Shown here in pieces: positions 45,006 to 54,488 of a stretch of DNA of 64,000 bases. Positions within the stretch are counted from its first letter, which is position 1. Each line of letters opens with the position of its first letter. Under the pieces are notes generated by a model, which had not been told where the DNA came from, made no database searches, and worked only from the letters and a program-made list of their open reading frames with translations. The stretch comes from Blattabacterium cuenoti. Lineage in GTDB: Bacteria; Bacteroidota; Bacteroidia; Flavobacteriales; Blattabacteriaceae. The position numbers and the translations under genes were made by a program. The stretch is from the NCBI RefSeq assembly GCF_014251735.1, contig NZ_CP059197.1, positions 186,001 to 250,000 of the forward strand, written 5' to 3'.

Positions 45006-45762
45006 ATTTTATATACTCTCGAATGCTAGATTCCAATCTATTTTTATTTAGTGATTGAATGAAAGAACTTCCTATTATTCCTCCATTTGCATATTGACAT
45101 GAAAGATCAAAGCTTTTTTTATCTTGTATTCCAAATCCAATTAGTTTAGGTACATGTGGAGAAAGTTCTTGTATTCTATTAAAATAGGAAATTTGCTTTT
45201 CTCCAAAAAAAATAGGTTTTCCAGTTACAGAATTAGAAGAAACTAAATATAGAAAACCATCGGTAATTTTACTTAACAAGTAAATTCTATCTGGATCTGT
45301 TTTTGGTGTAATCAAAAATATCATAGATAACAAATGTTTTTTAAACATCTTTTGATATTTTTCTACGAAAACATTGACAGGTAAATCTGGAAAAATTAGT
45401 CCAGATATTCCGGATTCTTGACTTTCTTTTAAAAACTTTTCTTCTCCAAATTGATAAAACTGATTGTAATAACCCATAAGAATAATAGGAGTTCTTATAG
45501 AATCTTTAATCTTTTTTATTTGTGAAAATAACAAAGAAACATTCATTCCATTTTTTAACGAAATTTCATTACTATTTTGAATGACAATTCCATCTGCTAA
45601 AGGATCCGAATAGGGAATACCTATTTCAATTAAATCGACAGGAAGATCCTGTAAAGTAGTTACTATTTTTTCTGTACTACTTATGGTTGGATAACCTGCT
45701 GTGAAATAAATGCACAATATATTTTTCTTTTTTAATTCAAAAAACTTATGTAGTTTGTTCAT
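44992..45762 (-). CDS. trpA: Tryptophan synthase alpha subunit
   Basis: A 256-residue TIM barrel from the ATG at 45762 ([26 protein letters not shown]), which overlaps the trpB stop by 17 bases; an upstream in-frame start at 45834 lies within trpB and adds unrelated residues. [15 protein letters not shown] holds the catalytic Glu, GLIFPDLPV the catalytic Asp, and [13 protein letters not shown] and [11 protein letters not shown] follow. It releases indole from indole-glycerol phosphate for TrpB. Last gene of the trp operon. Confidence 0.96.
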   Translation of the reverse strand: MNKLHKFFELKKKNILCIYFTAGYPTISSTEKIVTTLQDLPVDLIEIGIPYSDPLADGIVIQNSNEISLKNGMNVSLLFSQIKKIKDSIRTPIILMGYYNQFYQFGEEKFLKESQESGISGLIFPDLPVNVFVEKYQKMFKKHLLSMIFLITPKTDPDRIYLLSKITDGFLYLVSSNSVTGKPIFFGEKQISYFNRIQELSPHVPKLIGFGIQDKKSFDLSCQYANGGIIGSSFIQSLNKNRLESSIREYIKSIFG

Positions 45763-46948
45763 ATTTAGAAAACTTATCAAAAAACTTATTATAGACATTA
45801 ATATCCTTATCTCCCCTTCCCGATAAATTAACAATAATAATATCGCTCATTTTAAACGGTATTTTTTTTAATGCAGCTAATGCATGAGCACTTTCCAATG
45901 CCGGAATAATCCCTTCTAATCGGATCAATTCATATCCTGCTTGCAAGGCTTCCTCATCTGTAGCATATAAAAAATTTACACGTTTTTTCAAAAAAAGATT
46001 TGCATGCATAGGACCGATTCCTGGATAATCTAAACCAGCTGATATAGAATAAGTAGGAAGAACTTGACCATCTTTATCCTGTAAAATAATGGTCATACTT
46101 CCATGTAATATCCCTTTAGTTCCGCAATGTATAGAAGCAGCTGTTTTTTTTGTATGTACACCTAAACCAGCTGCTTCCACTGCAATGAGATTTACAAAAT
46201 TATGATCTAAAAAATGATAGAAAGATCCGGCTGCGTTACTTCCTCCACCGATACAGGCGATAACATAATTTGGAAATTTACATCCTTCTTTCTCTTCTAA
46301 TTGTTTTTTTATTTCTTCACTTATAATTGATTGAAAATCCGCTACCATTTGAGGATACGGATGAGGACCTATTGTAGATCCTATTAAATAATAACATTCT
46401 GAATCATTGATCCAAAAACGAATTGCTTCATTAACTGCATCTTTAAGTGTTTTGTCTCCACTAAGAACCGGAATGACTTGAGCTCCAAGAGATTTCATTC
46501 GAAGGACATTGGAATATTGACGTTCCATATCTTTTTCTCCCATAAAAATAATACATTCTAAATTCATTAAAGCACAAGTAGTAGCTGTTGCTACTCCATG
46601 TTGTCCTGCACCTGTTTCAGCGATAATTTTTTTTTTGCCTAATGTCTTAGCTAATAATGTTTGACCTACCGTATTGTTAATTTTATGGGATCCAGTATGA
46701 TTTAAATCTTCTCTTTTAAGATAAATTTTAGCTCCATATTTATCGGAATATCTTTTGCTAAAAAATAAAGGAGTAGGTCTTCCTACGTAATTCTTTAATA
46801 TATCTTTAAATGATTTTTGAAATTCTGTACTTTTAATAATTTTACGATAATGAGTTTGTAATTCAATTATGTGCTCCTGTAACATTTCAGGAATAAAAGC
46901 TCCTCCAAATGAGTCATAATATCCATTTTTATCGGCTAAGTATTTCAT
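45746..46948 (-). CDS. trpB: Tryptophan synthase beta subunit
   Basis: A 400-residue PLP enzyme: YGGAFIPEM-like [51 protein letters not shown] (PLP Lys in GSHKIN, seen in parts), [34 protein letters not shown] and [13 protein letters not shown] (phosphate loop). It condenses indole with serine. Its start codon overlaps the trpF stop by one base (TAATG), indicating translational coupling. Confidence 0.98.
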   Translation of the reverse strand: MKYLADKNGYYDSFGGAFIPEMLQEHIIELQTHYRKIIKSTEFQKSFKDILKNYVGRPTPLFFSKRYSDKYGAKIYLKREDLNHTGSHKINNTVGQTLLAKTLGKKKIIAETGAGQHGVATATTCALMNLECIIFMGEKDMERQYSNVLRMKSLGAQVIPVLSGDKTLKDAVNEAIRFWINDSECYYLIGSTIGPHPYPQMVADFQSIISEEIKKQLEEKEGCKFPNYVIACIGGGSNAAGSFYHFLDHNFVNLIAVEAAGLGVHTKKTAASIHCGTKGILHGSMTIILQDKDGQVLPTYSISAGLDYPGIGPMHANLFLKKRVNFLYATDEEALQAGYELIRLEGIIPALESAHALAALKKIPFKMSDIIIVNLSGRGDKDINVYNKFFDKFSKYEQTT

Positions 46949-47577
46949 TATTCTCTTATTTTTTTCATAAAACTATTTACTGCTATATTATTTTTTTTTC
47001 CTGGCTCTATTTCAAATTGGCTATTAATATCAATTCCAAACATTTTAGAATGCGAATGAAAAAAATTTTTAATTTTATCAAAATCCTTCATTCCTAGGCC
47101 ACCACTTAAAAAAAACGGAATATCAAAATTATATTCATATAATTTTTCCCATCTAAATTTTTTTCCACTTCCTCCATAGAATCTAGTTTTAGTATCAAAT
47201 AAAAAATAATCACATAGGGATATATAATCCTTGACTTTTTTGAAGGAAAAAGAATCTTCTATACTAAAGGTTTTTATCAATTTTAAGTTTTCTTTTAGTA
47301 GATATTCACAATAAAAAGGACTCTCATTTCCATGTAATTGAACAAAATCCAATTTTTTTTCTTTACTAATTTTTAATACATTATATTTTGATTCATTCAC
47401 GAAAACTCCCGTTTTCAATATTCCTTTTTTTAATTTTGGAGGCATGAAATCATATCCAACAAATCTAGGAGAACTAGGATAATAAATAAAACCTAAAAAA
47501 TCTGGAAATAAATCAGATATCTCTTGTACATGAAATTTCATTCCGCATACTTTTATTTTTAAATGCCTAAATTTCAT
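46948..47577 (-). CDS. trpF: Phosphoribosylanthranilate isomerase
   Basis: A 209-residue TIM barrel: [18 protein letters not shown] (catalytic Cys near 11), [60 protein letters not shown] (catalytic Asp in LFDTK) and [15 protein letters not shown]. It performs the third step of tryptophan synthesis. It overlaps trpC by 11 bases and touches trpB. Confidence 0.95.
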   Translation of the reverse strand: MKFRHLKIKVCGMKFHVQEISDLFPDFLGFIYYPSSPRFVGYDFMPPKLKKGILKTGVFVNESKYNVLKISKEKKLDFVQLHGNESPFYCEYLLKENLKLIKTFSIEDSFSFKKVKDYISLCDYFLFDTKTRFYGGSGKKFRWEKLYEYNFDIPFFLSGGLGMKDFDKIKNFFHSHSKMFGIDINSQFEIEPGKKNNIAVNSFMKKIRE

Positions 47578-48382
47578 TATTTATGTGATTTTTATTTTCG
47601 TAATTTTTTAATGCTTTAATCATATTTCTACAACTATTTCCAGGATCTTTATCTCTCATGAAATTTTCTCCAATTAAAAAACCTTGAAATCCATTTTTTC
47701 GTAAATCCAGAATACTTTTGATATCCGTAATTCCACTCTCTGCTATTTTCATATAATTTTTAGGAATTTTTGAAACTAGTTTTAAACAATTCTTGGAATC
47801 TACAATAAAGGTTCGCAAATTTCGATTGTTAATTCCTATGATATCTGAATTATCTGTCAATTTTTCTATTTCTTTTTCAGAATGTATTTCTATAATTACT
47901 TCTAAATCAATACTTTTTGCTAATGAAGTCAAATTTTTAATTTTTTTCTTAGAAAGAATTTCTGCTATCAATAAAATAACATCAGATCCTATAGATTTGG
48001 ATTCTATAATTTGATATTCATCAATAATAAAATCTTTTCTTAATAAAGGAATAGAAACAATTGAACGTGTTTTTGTTAAATTTTCATTTTTTCCAGAAAA
48101 AAATGAAAAATCCGTAAGAATGGATATTCCACTAGCGCCAGCTTCTTCATAATCTTTGACCACTTTTTCCATGGATACTGTATCATTAATTATTCCTTTA
48201 GAAGGAGACTTACGCTTAAATTCTGCAATAATCCCAGTCCTACTTTCTTCTATTCTCCTAACTAACGAAATAGATTTTCTATTAAAGAAAATACTATTTT
48301 CCAGTTTTTGGATGGGATATAAGATTCTATTTTTAGATACTTCTTTTTGCTTTACAAAAATAATTTTATCAAGAATATTCAT
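47567..48382 (-). CDS. trpC: Indole-3-glycerol phosphate synthase
   Basis: A 271-residue TIM barrel: IIAEFKRKSPSKGIIND (catalytic Lys in FKRKSPSKG), YEEAGASGISILTD, LLRKDFIIDEYQI, DVILLIAEIL, DIIGINNRNLRTF, IAESGITDIKSI and FLIGENFMRDKDPG. It closes the indole ring. It overlaps trpD (ATGA) upstream and trpF downstream. Confidence 0.97.
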   Translation of the reverse strand: MNILDKIIFVKQKEVSKNRILYPIQKLENSIFFNRKSISLVRRIEESRTGIIAEFKRKSPSKGIINDTVSMEKVVKDYEEAGASGISILTDFSFFSGKNENLTKTRSIVSIPLLRKDFIIDEYQIIESKSIGSDVILLIAEILSKKKIKNLTSLAKSIDLEVIIEIHSEKEIEKLTDNSDIIGINNRNLRTFIVDSKNCLKLVSKIPKNYMKIAESGITDIKSILDLRKNGFQGFLIGENFMRDKDPGNSCRNMIKALKNYENKNHINNEI

Positions 48383-49371
48383 AAATCTAACAACTTTTTG
48401 AGAATATTTTTTGCTTTTCCACTTTCCAGAGAATATTTTGCTTTATCATAATTATGTTCAAAACTATCTTTATTTAAAAGACTCAAGGCAAATGTTGCGT
48501 TGATCAAAACAACTTCATTTTGAGCCACACTCCCTTCTCCGGACAATACTCGAATAAATATTCGTGTATTTTCTTCCGTATCTTTTCCACCTTTTAATTC
48601 CTCAGGATTTACCTTTTTTTTTCCTAATTCTTCTACAGAATAAAATTTTTCTCCATTTGTGGAATAACATTTTATATCTCCAGTAAGTGAAATTTCATCA
48701 TAACCATCTAAACTGTGAACGATCGCGTAATTATTATCCGTATTTTGATATATATAATAGTACATTCTGGCTAATTCTAGATTGTGAACTCCTAATAATT
48801 GATTTTTTGGTTTTCCAGGATTCAATAATGGTCCAAGTATATTGAAAAAAGTTCTTATGCCTAGTTCTTTCCTTACAGAAGACACGAGGTCTAATGTCGG
48901 ATGAAATATAGGTGCATGTAAATAACAAAATCCCACTTCTTCTAATTGTTTTCTTAATTCTTCTTCTTTATTCGTGAAATGATAACCTAACTTTTTTAAA
49001 AGATTTGAAGATCCAGTTCTAGAGGAAAAACCAAAATTTCCATGTTTGATCACTTTTTCTCCTGCTCCTGCAACGATAAAACATGCTAAAGTAGAAATAT
49101 TGAAAGTATTTTTTCCATCTCCACCTGTTCCAACAATGTCAATAGCGTGAAAATCTGTTAGATTCACTGGAATACATAATTCCATCAAAGCTTGCTGAAA
49201 TCCTAATATTTCTTCCAAAGAAGGTTTTCTCATGTTATAGACTGTTGCCATGGCTATGGCTTGAATAGGATTTATTTTTCCTTTTGATAGATCTATGAGA
49301 ATGTTTTTAGCTTCTTCTTTTGTAAGAATTTTTTCTAAAAATAGATGATTCAGTGTTCTTGTCATAATCAT
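48379..49371 (-). CDS. trpD: Anthranilate phosphoribosyltransferase
   Basis: A 330-residue enzyme. The start is placed at the ATG at 49371, overlapping the trpG stop as ATGA (an in-frame TTG at 49386 adds five residues; ATG 49365 is also possible). DIVGTGGDGKNTFNISTLACF (PRPP loop), KHGNFGFSSRTGSSNLLKKLG, FHPTLDLVSSVRKELGIRTFFN (seen in parts) and LGPLLNPGKPKNQLLGVH are typical TrpD. Second step of the pathway. Confidence 0.96.
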   Translation of the reverse strand: MIMTRTLNHLFLEKILTKEEAKNILIDLSKGKINPIQAIAMATVYNMRKPSLEEILGFQQALMELCIPVNLTDFHAIDIVGTGGDGKNTFNISTLACFIVAGAGEKVIKHGNFGFSSRTGSSNLLKKLGYHFTNKEEELRKQLEEVGFCYLHAPIFHPTLDLVSSVRKELGIRTFFNILGPLLNPGKPKNQLLGVHNLELARMYYYIYQNTDNNYAIVHSLDGYDEISLTGDIKCYSTNGEKFYSVEELGKKKVNPEELKGGKDTEENTRIFIRVLSGEGSVAQNEVVLINATFALSLLNKDSFEHNYDKAKYSLESGKAKNILKKLLDL

Positions 49372-49946
49372 TTCATATTCAACCAATTACTTATTATTTT
49401 TTCTCCATATGGAGTTAAAATAGATTCTGGATGAAATTGAACTCCACGTACATCATAAAATCTATGACGTAAAGCCATAATTTCTCCTTTATCTCCAATG
49501 GCAGTAATCTTAAGATCTTTAGGAAAATTATGTGGAGAGATAATCCATGAATGATAACGTCCAACTTGGATCTCTCTAGGAATTTTTTGAAAAAGAATTT
49601 CTTGTGGATCGACAATTTTAATTAAACTAGTCATTCCATGATAAACTTCTTTAGTGTTTAGTAAAGTGGCACCAAATACTTCTCCTATAGCTTGCTGACC
49701 TAAACAAACTCCAAAAATACTTTTAGTGGAAGCATATGTTTTTACTAAAGGTTTTAAAATATGTGCCTCATCAGGTATCCCAGGTCCTGGAGAAAGAATT
49801 ATTTTGCTATATTTTTCTATATCCGAAAGTTTAATTTCATTGTTTCTAGATACTTGTACAGGATTTTTTGTAAGTTTTTTTACTGCGTGAACAAGATTGT
49901 ATGTAAAAGAATCATAATTATCCAATATTAGTATTTTACTTATCAT
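49368..49946 (-). CDS. trpG: Anthranilate synthase component II (glutamine amidotransferase)
   Basis: A 192-residue class I amidotransferase: ILILDNYDSFTYNLVHAV (4-21), IILSPGPGIPDEAHIL, IFGVCLGQQAIGEVFG (nucleophile Cys near 81), YHSWIISP and VQFHPESILTPYG (catalytic His and Glu). It gives ammonia to TrpE. Separate trpG, not fused to trpD. It lies 15 bases after trpE. Confidence 0.97.
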   Translation of the reverse strand: MISKILILDNYDSFTYNLVHAVKKLTKNPVQVSRNNEIKLSDIEKYSKIILSPGPGIPDEAHILKPLVKTYASTKSIFGVCLGQQAIGEVFGATLLNTKEVYHGMTSLIKIVDPQEILFQKIPREIQVGRYHSWIISPHNFPKDLKITAIGDKGEIMALRHRFYDVRGVQFHPESILTPYGEKIISNWLNMK

Positions 49947-49961
49947 ATATCATAACTTAAT

Positions 49962-51368
49962 TCATATATTTTTAGCTAATTCTATAGCCATAAATAAGGC
50001 CATAAGTTTATTATTCACTTCTTCCAACTCTTTTTCTTCTTTAGAATCGGAAACTATACCTGCTCCAGCTTGAAAAAAAAGAATATTGTTTTTACTGACA
50101 AAAGAACGAATAACAATAGCTGTATTAATATAATTATTATTCAATCCAAAAAATCCAATAGCTCCACCATATACTCCTCTATGTTGATTCTCTATCTGAT
50201 CAATCAATTCCATAGCTTTGTATTTAGGTGCTCCAGAAAGAGTTCCTGCAGGAAAAGAATCCCCAAATACTTTTATAATGGATATATTTTCTTCTAATTG
50301 TCCAGATACCTTGGATACCATATGTAATACATGTGAAAATTCTTGTATTTCCTTAAAATATTCTACTCTTACATTGGAGGAATTTCTACTTAAATCATTT
50401 CTTGCTAAATCAACTAACATAACATGTTCTGCATTCTCTTTAGGATTCTTAAAAAGATCTTCAGATAATCTTTTATCTGTATTTTCATCTCCTGATCTTC
50501 GTATCGTTCCTGCTATAGGATTTATATAAGCGATTTGATTATGAATTACTAATTGAGATTCTGGAGAAGAACCAAACAACTTGTAGTTTCCATAATCGAA
50601 ATAAAACAAATACGGAGAAGGATTAATAAATCGTAAAGCACGATATACATTAAACTCATCTCCTTTAAATTTTTGTTGAAATTGACGAGATAGGACAATT
50701 TGGAACACATCTCCACGTAAACAAGCTTTTATTCCTCTATATACCATTTTTTGATATTCATGATCTGTGACGTTAGACGAACGACTTCCTATAGATTTAA
50801 AGGAAAAAACAGAAAAATTTTTTCTTCTAACTAATTCAATTAATTGATCTATAGATATATTTTCAATATTAGGAAATTGATGTTCTATTAGATACATTTC
50901 ATTGTAAAATGGATGAAATATTATTAAATTTCCATAAAATCCAAATCGGATTTGTGGTAATTTATAAGATTCCTTAATAGGAGCATGAAATTGAATATTT
51001 TCAAAATATTGAATACTATCGTAAGATATATATCCATAAAACCCAGAATAATAAATGGAAGTGTTTTCGCTTTGAAATTTTTGGAAAAAATCATCAATTA
51101 AAACTGGAATATCCAATCTATTATTTATAAAAATATGTTTATGAACACAATTTGGATACGATATACGTACTACATTTTTATCTAAAATCAATTCCGAAAC
51201 TGGATTAATACAAAGAATGGAAGAATATCTTTTTTTAATAGAACAATTGGAAGTTTCTAATAATAAAGTTTTCGGAAAACGATCTCTTAGTTTTAAATAT
51301 AATTCTATTGGTGTAGTACTATCAGCCAAAATTTTTTTCTGAATAGTTCTAAAACTAAATTTGAACAT
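49962..51368 (-). CDS. trpE: Anthranilate synthase component I
   Basis: A 468-residue chorismate-utilising enzyme. The C-terminal catalytic domain shows LRGDVFQIVLSRQFQQKF, NPSPYLFYFDYG, IAGTIRRSGDENTDKRL, EHVMLVDLARNDLSRNS, SHVLHMVSKVSGQL, FPAGTLSGAPKYKAMELID and QAGAGIVSDSKEEKELEEV. The N-terminal part has the short feedback-site-like segment TTPIELYLKLRD and LLLETS. It converts chorismate to anthranilate with TrpG and is normally inhibited by tryptophan. First gene of the operon, with a terminator-like hairpin in its leader. Confidence 0.97.
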   Translation of the reverse strand: MFKFSFRTIQKKILADSTTPIELYLKLRDRFPKTLLLETSNCSIKKRYSSILCINPVSELILDKNVVRISYPNCVHKHIFINNRLDIPVLIDDFFQKFQSENTSIYYSGFYGYISYDSIQYFENIQFHAPIKESYKLPQIRFGFYGNLIIFHPFYNEMYLIEHQFPNIENISIDQLIELVRRKNFSVFSFKSIGSRSSNVTDHEYQKMVYRGIKACLRGDVFQIVLSRQFQQKFKGDEFNVYRALRFINPSPYLFYFDYGNYKLFGSSPESQLVIHNQIAYINPIAGTIRRSGDENTDKRLSEDLFKNPKENAEHVMLVDLARNDLSRNSSNVRVEYFKEIQEFSHVLHMVSKVSGQLEENISIIKVFGDSFPAGTLSGAPKYKAMELIDQIENQHRGVYGGAIGFFGLNNNYINTAIVIRSFVSKNNILFFQAGAGIVSDSKEEKELEEVNNKLMALFMAIELAKNI

Positions 51369-51392
51369 GGTTTATAGTATTTTGACATGATG

Positions 51393-51420
51393 AAAAAAAG
51401 GCTGCCATAAAGACAAGCCT
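51393..51420 (-). terminator. Terminator-like hairpin in the trpE leader (possible attenuator)
   Basis: On the minus strand AGGCTTGTC (51420-51412) pairs with GGCAGCCT (51406-51399) through eight pairs with one bulged T and a TTTAT loop, followed directly by seven T's. It ends 24 bases before the trpE ATG. No gene lies upstream on this strand (the porin is divergent). No leader peptide with Trp codons was found. Confidence 0.55.
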
Positions 51421-51510
51421 CAGAAATATTGTTGATATATCCCCCTTTATTCAAGGACTGACAATGAAATGAAGATTATCTATTTTTTTACTTTCGAATT
51501 TACCTAATCA

Positions 51511-51518
51511 CAAAGATA
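51511..51518 (-). promoter_or_regulatory. Predicted -7 promoter box TATCTTTG for the trp operon
   Basis: Minus-strand TATCTTTG matches TAnnTTTG. Transcription starting near 51505 would give a leader of about 137 bases that contains the hairpin at 51393-51420. The -33 region is not convincing. Confidence 0.42.
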
Positions 51519-51585
51519 AATAAATTTTTCATATCTATGGATATTTATAAGTAGTAGAATTGCTAATTCAATTACAATTAATTAT

Positions 51586-53394
51586 ATGAAAATATTCATT
51601 TTTACTTTCTTATTTATAGGATTTAATGTCTCTTCATCGAAGGAAATAAAAACTATGGATACAAAAAATTTTTCTATGAATATTTATCATCCCATTCCTC
51701 AAGATTATCAATACTGGACCGAAGAAAATCCTCAAAAAAATAATTTAGATATAACATCTCTTTCTATAGAAAAATATTATTCTCATAATTTTTTTAGACA
51801 AGATAACTTTGGTTCATTTCAATATCAGGAAAAAGATATCTTCATTCCTTCTTTTAATAATAAGAATCCCAACGTTTTTTTATCTCGTGAAAAAATTCGA
51901 TTTTTTGACGTAAAGACTCCGCTTTCAGAGATTTTTTATATGAAGTTTCCTTATAAAATACTGGGTGGGTTCTTTACTCAAAGCCTTAATAAAAGAACAA
52001 ACTATTCTATAGAATATAGAAATCTTTTTTTTCAAAAAAAACCACAAATAGAAAAACATAATAGTTTTTTCTTAATCACATTTACTACCGATCAAAATCA
52101 TTCACCCGATCATTATAAATTATGGGGACATTATCTATCTCAAAATTTTTATAGGAAAAGAGAAACAAAAAAAATGTTTTGGAACACGACGAATCATGTA
52201 AATTACTTTCAAGAAAAAAAAAATTTCTTTTATCAAAGAATGGATATAAGTTTTATTCGAAAAATTTTTCCTTTTTCATCTTGGATTAAATTAGAAAATG
52301 GAAAATCTTTTTTTTTGAAAAACCATATAGAATACACAAAATATTTAAAAACTCATTTTTCTTCGAAAAAAGAATTTCCAAACAATATGATCAATATATC
52401 ATATTTAAAAAATGAGTGTTTTTTAATTTTGAATCAGGAAAAATTAAATACAGAAATAGGAGTTTCTTATGATAAGATCCGTTATCAATTATTTTCAAAT
52501 CATTTATTCTATGAAGTTTTTCTTAATAAGAAAGAGGATCGAGATGTAAATATATTTACAATGGAAACAAAAGTCCATTATCTTATTAACAACATGTTTA
52601 AATTTCATTCCAATGGAAAATGGATGATAGAAAATAGGGATAAATCTAGAAACCATTTGCAAGCAAATATTCAATTGGATACAATTTTTTTTCCAAAATT
52701 TTATTTTTTAACGAATTTAAACATCAACAAGAATATCTTTCCTTCTTTTATCAATTTATTTTTTTTCCAAAAAGATAATAACTGTTATAATAGAAAACAG
52801 AATAATAATATTGTATTAAACACAAAATCAATAGATTTATCTATATTTTATAAAAATATGGATTGTTCTTTTCAAATATCTCAAATAAACCGTCATTATC
52901 AAAAGGATAATGATAATAATAACCATTCTTTATCTTATTGGAAGTATATATCTTCCTGTATATTGAAAATAGGAGTGATTCATCACCTATGGAAGCTTCA
53001 ATTTAACCATATGATTTTATGTCAAAAACAAAATTCGGATCAATTAATTTTTTCCATTCCAAATTTTATTTCAAGAAATACCATCTTTTACAAAGATCAT
53101 TATTTTCATCAAGCATTATTAATCCAAACTGGATTTTCTATTCATTATTTTAGTAAATTTTTTTATCAAGATTTTTCCTATCCATTTGATCTGTTTCATT
53201 TTTATTTAGAAAACGAATGTTTACCAAAAAAAATAGGAGGAAGTCCTTTTGTAGATTATTTCTTGAATTTCAAGTTATTTAGAACTAACTTTTATGCGAG
53301 TATACAAAATATAGGCTTTCCTGAAGAGAATCAAAAAACTAAACAATCAAATTTATTTATTAAAATAGGTTTGTTATGGAACCTTTTTACTTAA
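51586..53394 (+). CDS. Putative outer-membrane porin (Porin_10-like)
   Basis: A 602-residue protein with an N-terminal signal peptide (about 1-18, MKIFIFTFLFIGFNVSSS). The pattern IYHPIPQDYQYW, LDITSLSIEKYYSHNFFRQDNFGSF, FDVKTPLSEIFYMKFP and GGFFTQSLNKRTNYSIEYRNLF matches the start of Flavobacteriia putative porins (Porin_10), in which TPLTELFF and SIxYKGLRS follow. The rest has alternating hydrophobic and aromatic beta strands (for example FLILNQEKLNTEIGVSYDKI), as expected of a barrel, and is unusually rich in Phe, Asn, Lys and His. Presumably a general diffusion channel; its substrate is unknown. It is 192 bases from the trp leader, and its stop touches the next frame. Confidence 0.72.
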   Translation: MKIFIFTFLFIGFNVSSSKEIKTMDTKNFSMNIYHPIPQDYQYWTEENPQKNNLDITSLSIEKYYSHNFFRQDNFGSFQYQEKDIFIPSFNNKNPNVFLSREKIRFFDVKTPLSEIFYMKFPYKILGGFFTQSLNKRTNYSIEYRNLFFQKKPQIEKHNSFFLITFTTDQNHSPDHYKLWGHYLSQNFYRKRETKKMFWNTTNHVNYFQEKKNFFYQRMDISFIRKIFPFSSWIKLENGKSFFLKNHIEYTKYLKTHFSSKKEFPNNMINISYLKNECFLILNQEKLNTEIGVSYDKIRYQLFSNHLFYEVFLNKKEDRDVNIFTMETKVHYLINNMFKFHSNGKWMIENRDKSRNHLQANIQLDTIFFPKFYFLTNLNINKNIFPSFINLFFFQKDNNCYNRKQNNNIVLNTKSIDLSIFYKNMDCSFQISQINRHYQKDNDNNNHSLSYWKYISSCILKIGVIHHLWKLQFNHMILCQKQNSDQLIFSIPNFISRNTIFYKDHYFHQALLIQTGFSIHYFSKFFYQDFSYPFDLFHFYLENECLPKKIGGSPFVDYFLNFKLFRTNFYASIQNIGFPEENQKTKQSNLFIKIGLLWNLFT

Positions 53395-53432
53395 TGCTAT
53401 TAATACACAAAAAATCCGTAATTTTATCCATA

Positions 53433-54086
53433 ATGAAAGAAGTTTTTTATTTTTTATTTTTCTTTTCCATAACTTTTCTATTGTTATATTCAAAAGGAGA
53501 AAAAAAAGAGGAAATAGAAATACAAAATGTTATTAAGTATATTAAAAAATATGCTTTATTTGCTGTTGAGGAAATGGAGAAATTTGGAATACCAGCTAGC
53601 ATTAAATTAGGACAGGGAATTTTAGAGTCATCTGTTGGAAATAGCTCATTAGCTAAAGCTACCAATAATCATTTTGGAATAAAATGTGGAAAAAATTGGA
53701 TAGGAGATGTTTATTATCACGATGATGACTTACCAAAGGAATGTTTTCGTAAATATAATTCTGTACGAGAATCTTTTGAAGATCATTCCAAATTTTTGCA
53801 AAAACCACGTTATTCTGAATTATTTTTGCTTAAAAAAAAAGATTATCAAGGTTGGGCTATAGGCCTTAAAAAAGCGGGTTACGCTACTTCATCAAATTAT
53901 GATGATCGATTAATTTATCAAATAGAAAAGTATTTTTTATGGAAATTAGATCAAGAAACATCTCAAGGAATAGAAAAACGATTAGATAAATATTTAATGA
54001 CAATAATGAATCCACGATCTTCTATTTTTGATTCTTTTTTTTATAAAATTTTTCTGTTCTTTATTAAAATAAAATTATTAAAATGA
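53433..54086 (+). CDS. Glucosaminidase-domain peptidoglycan hydrolase
   Basis: A 217-residue protein from the ATG at 53433 (MKEVFYFLFFFSITFLLLYSKG, a signal or anchor helix). An ATG at 53394 overlapping the porin stop (TAATG) would add 13 residues. The glucosaminidase domain (about 35-190) has IPASIKLGQGILESSVGNSSLA (catalytic Glu near 65), NNHFGIKCGKNW, CFRKYNSVRESFEDHS and the WAIGLKKAGYATSSNYDDRLI end. It cuts glycan strands of peptidoglycan. Bacteroidetes homologues often carry C-terminal LysM repeats, absent here. Its stop overlaps gcvH (ATGA). Confidence 0.88.
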   Translation: MKEVFYFLFFFSITFLLLYSKGEKKEEIEIQNVIKYIKKYALFAVEEMEKFGIPASIKLGQGILESSVGNSSLAKATNNHFGIKCGKNWIGDVYYHDDDLPKECFRKYNSVRESFEDHSKFLQKPRYSELFLLKKKDYQGWAIGLKKAGYATSSNYDDRLIYQIEKYFLWKLDQETSQGIEKRLDKYLMTIMNPRSSIFDSFFYKIFLFFIKIKLLK

Positions 54087-54472
54087 ATCCCAATAATTTA
54101 AAGTATAGTAACAATCATGAATGGATAGGCTTAGAGGTTAATAAAGAAAAAGCCTATATTGGAATTACTCATTTTGCCCAAAAGGAATTAGGAGATATTA
54201 TCTACTTAGATATAGATGATACTATTATCGGAACGGAAGTTCAAGAAGGAAATGTTTTTGGAACCATAGAAGCCGTTAAAACAGTGTCAGATTTATTCAT
54301 GCCTGTTTCCGGAAACATACTAGAACTTAATAAAGTTTTATTATCAAGACCAGAGTATATAAATAAAAATCCTTATGAAAAAGGTTGGATCCTTCAAATA
54401 AAAATTTTGGATATAAAAGAATATGATCGATTAATGTCTTTCGAAGAATACAAAAAATATATAGGAGAATAA
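54083..54472 (+). CDS. gcvH: Glycine cleavage system H protein
   Basis: A 129-residue lipoyl carrier: YSNNHEWIGLEVNKEKAYIGIT, GDIIYLDID, VFGTIEAVKTVSDLFMPVSG with the lipoylated Lys66, LNKVLLSRPEYINKNPYEKGWILQI. It shuttles the aminomethyl group between P, T and L proteins, making methylene-THF from glycine. GcvP and GcvT are not in the window. Lipoylation depends on LipA (left edge). ATGA overlap with the glucosaminidase gene. Confidence 0.97.
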   Translation: MNPNNLKYSNNHEWIGLEVNKEKAYIGITHFAQKELGDIIYLDIDDTIIGTEVQEGNVFGTIEAVKTVSDLFMPVSGNILELNKVLLSRPEYINKNPYEKGWILQIKILDIKEYDRLMSFEEYKKYIGE

Positions 54473-54488
54473 ACAATTCCTTTCCTTA

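Noticed and set aside
45763-45834. Longer trpA from 45834
   Set aside because: The extension lies inside trpB and does not match TrpA; the ATG at 45762 gives the normal N-terminus.
51480-51540. Tryptophan leader peptide (frame MKNLFIFVIR) before trpE
   Set aside because: It overlaps the predicted -7 box, so it would not be in the transcript, and it has no Trp codons.
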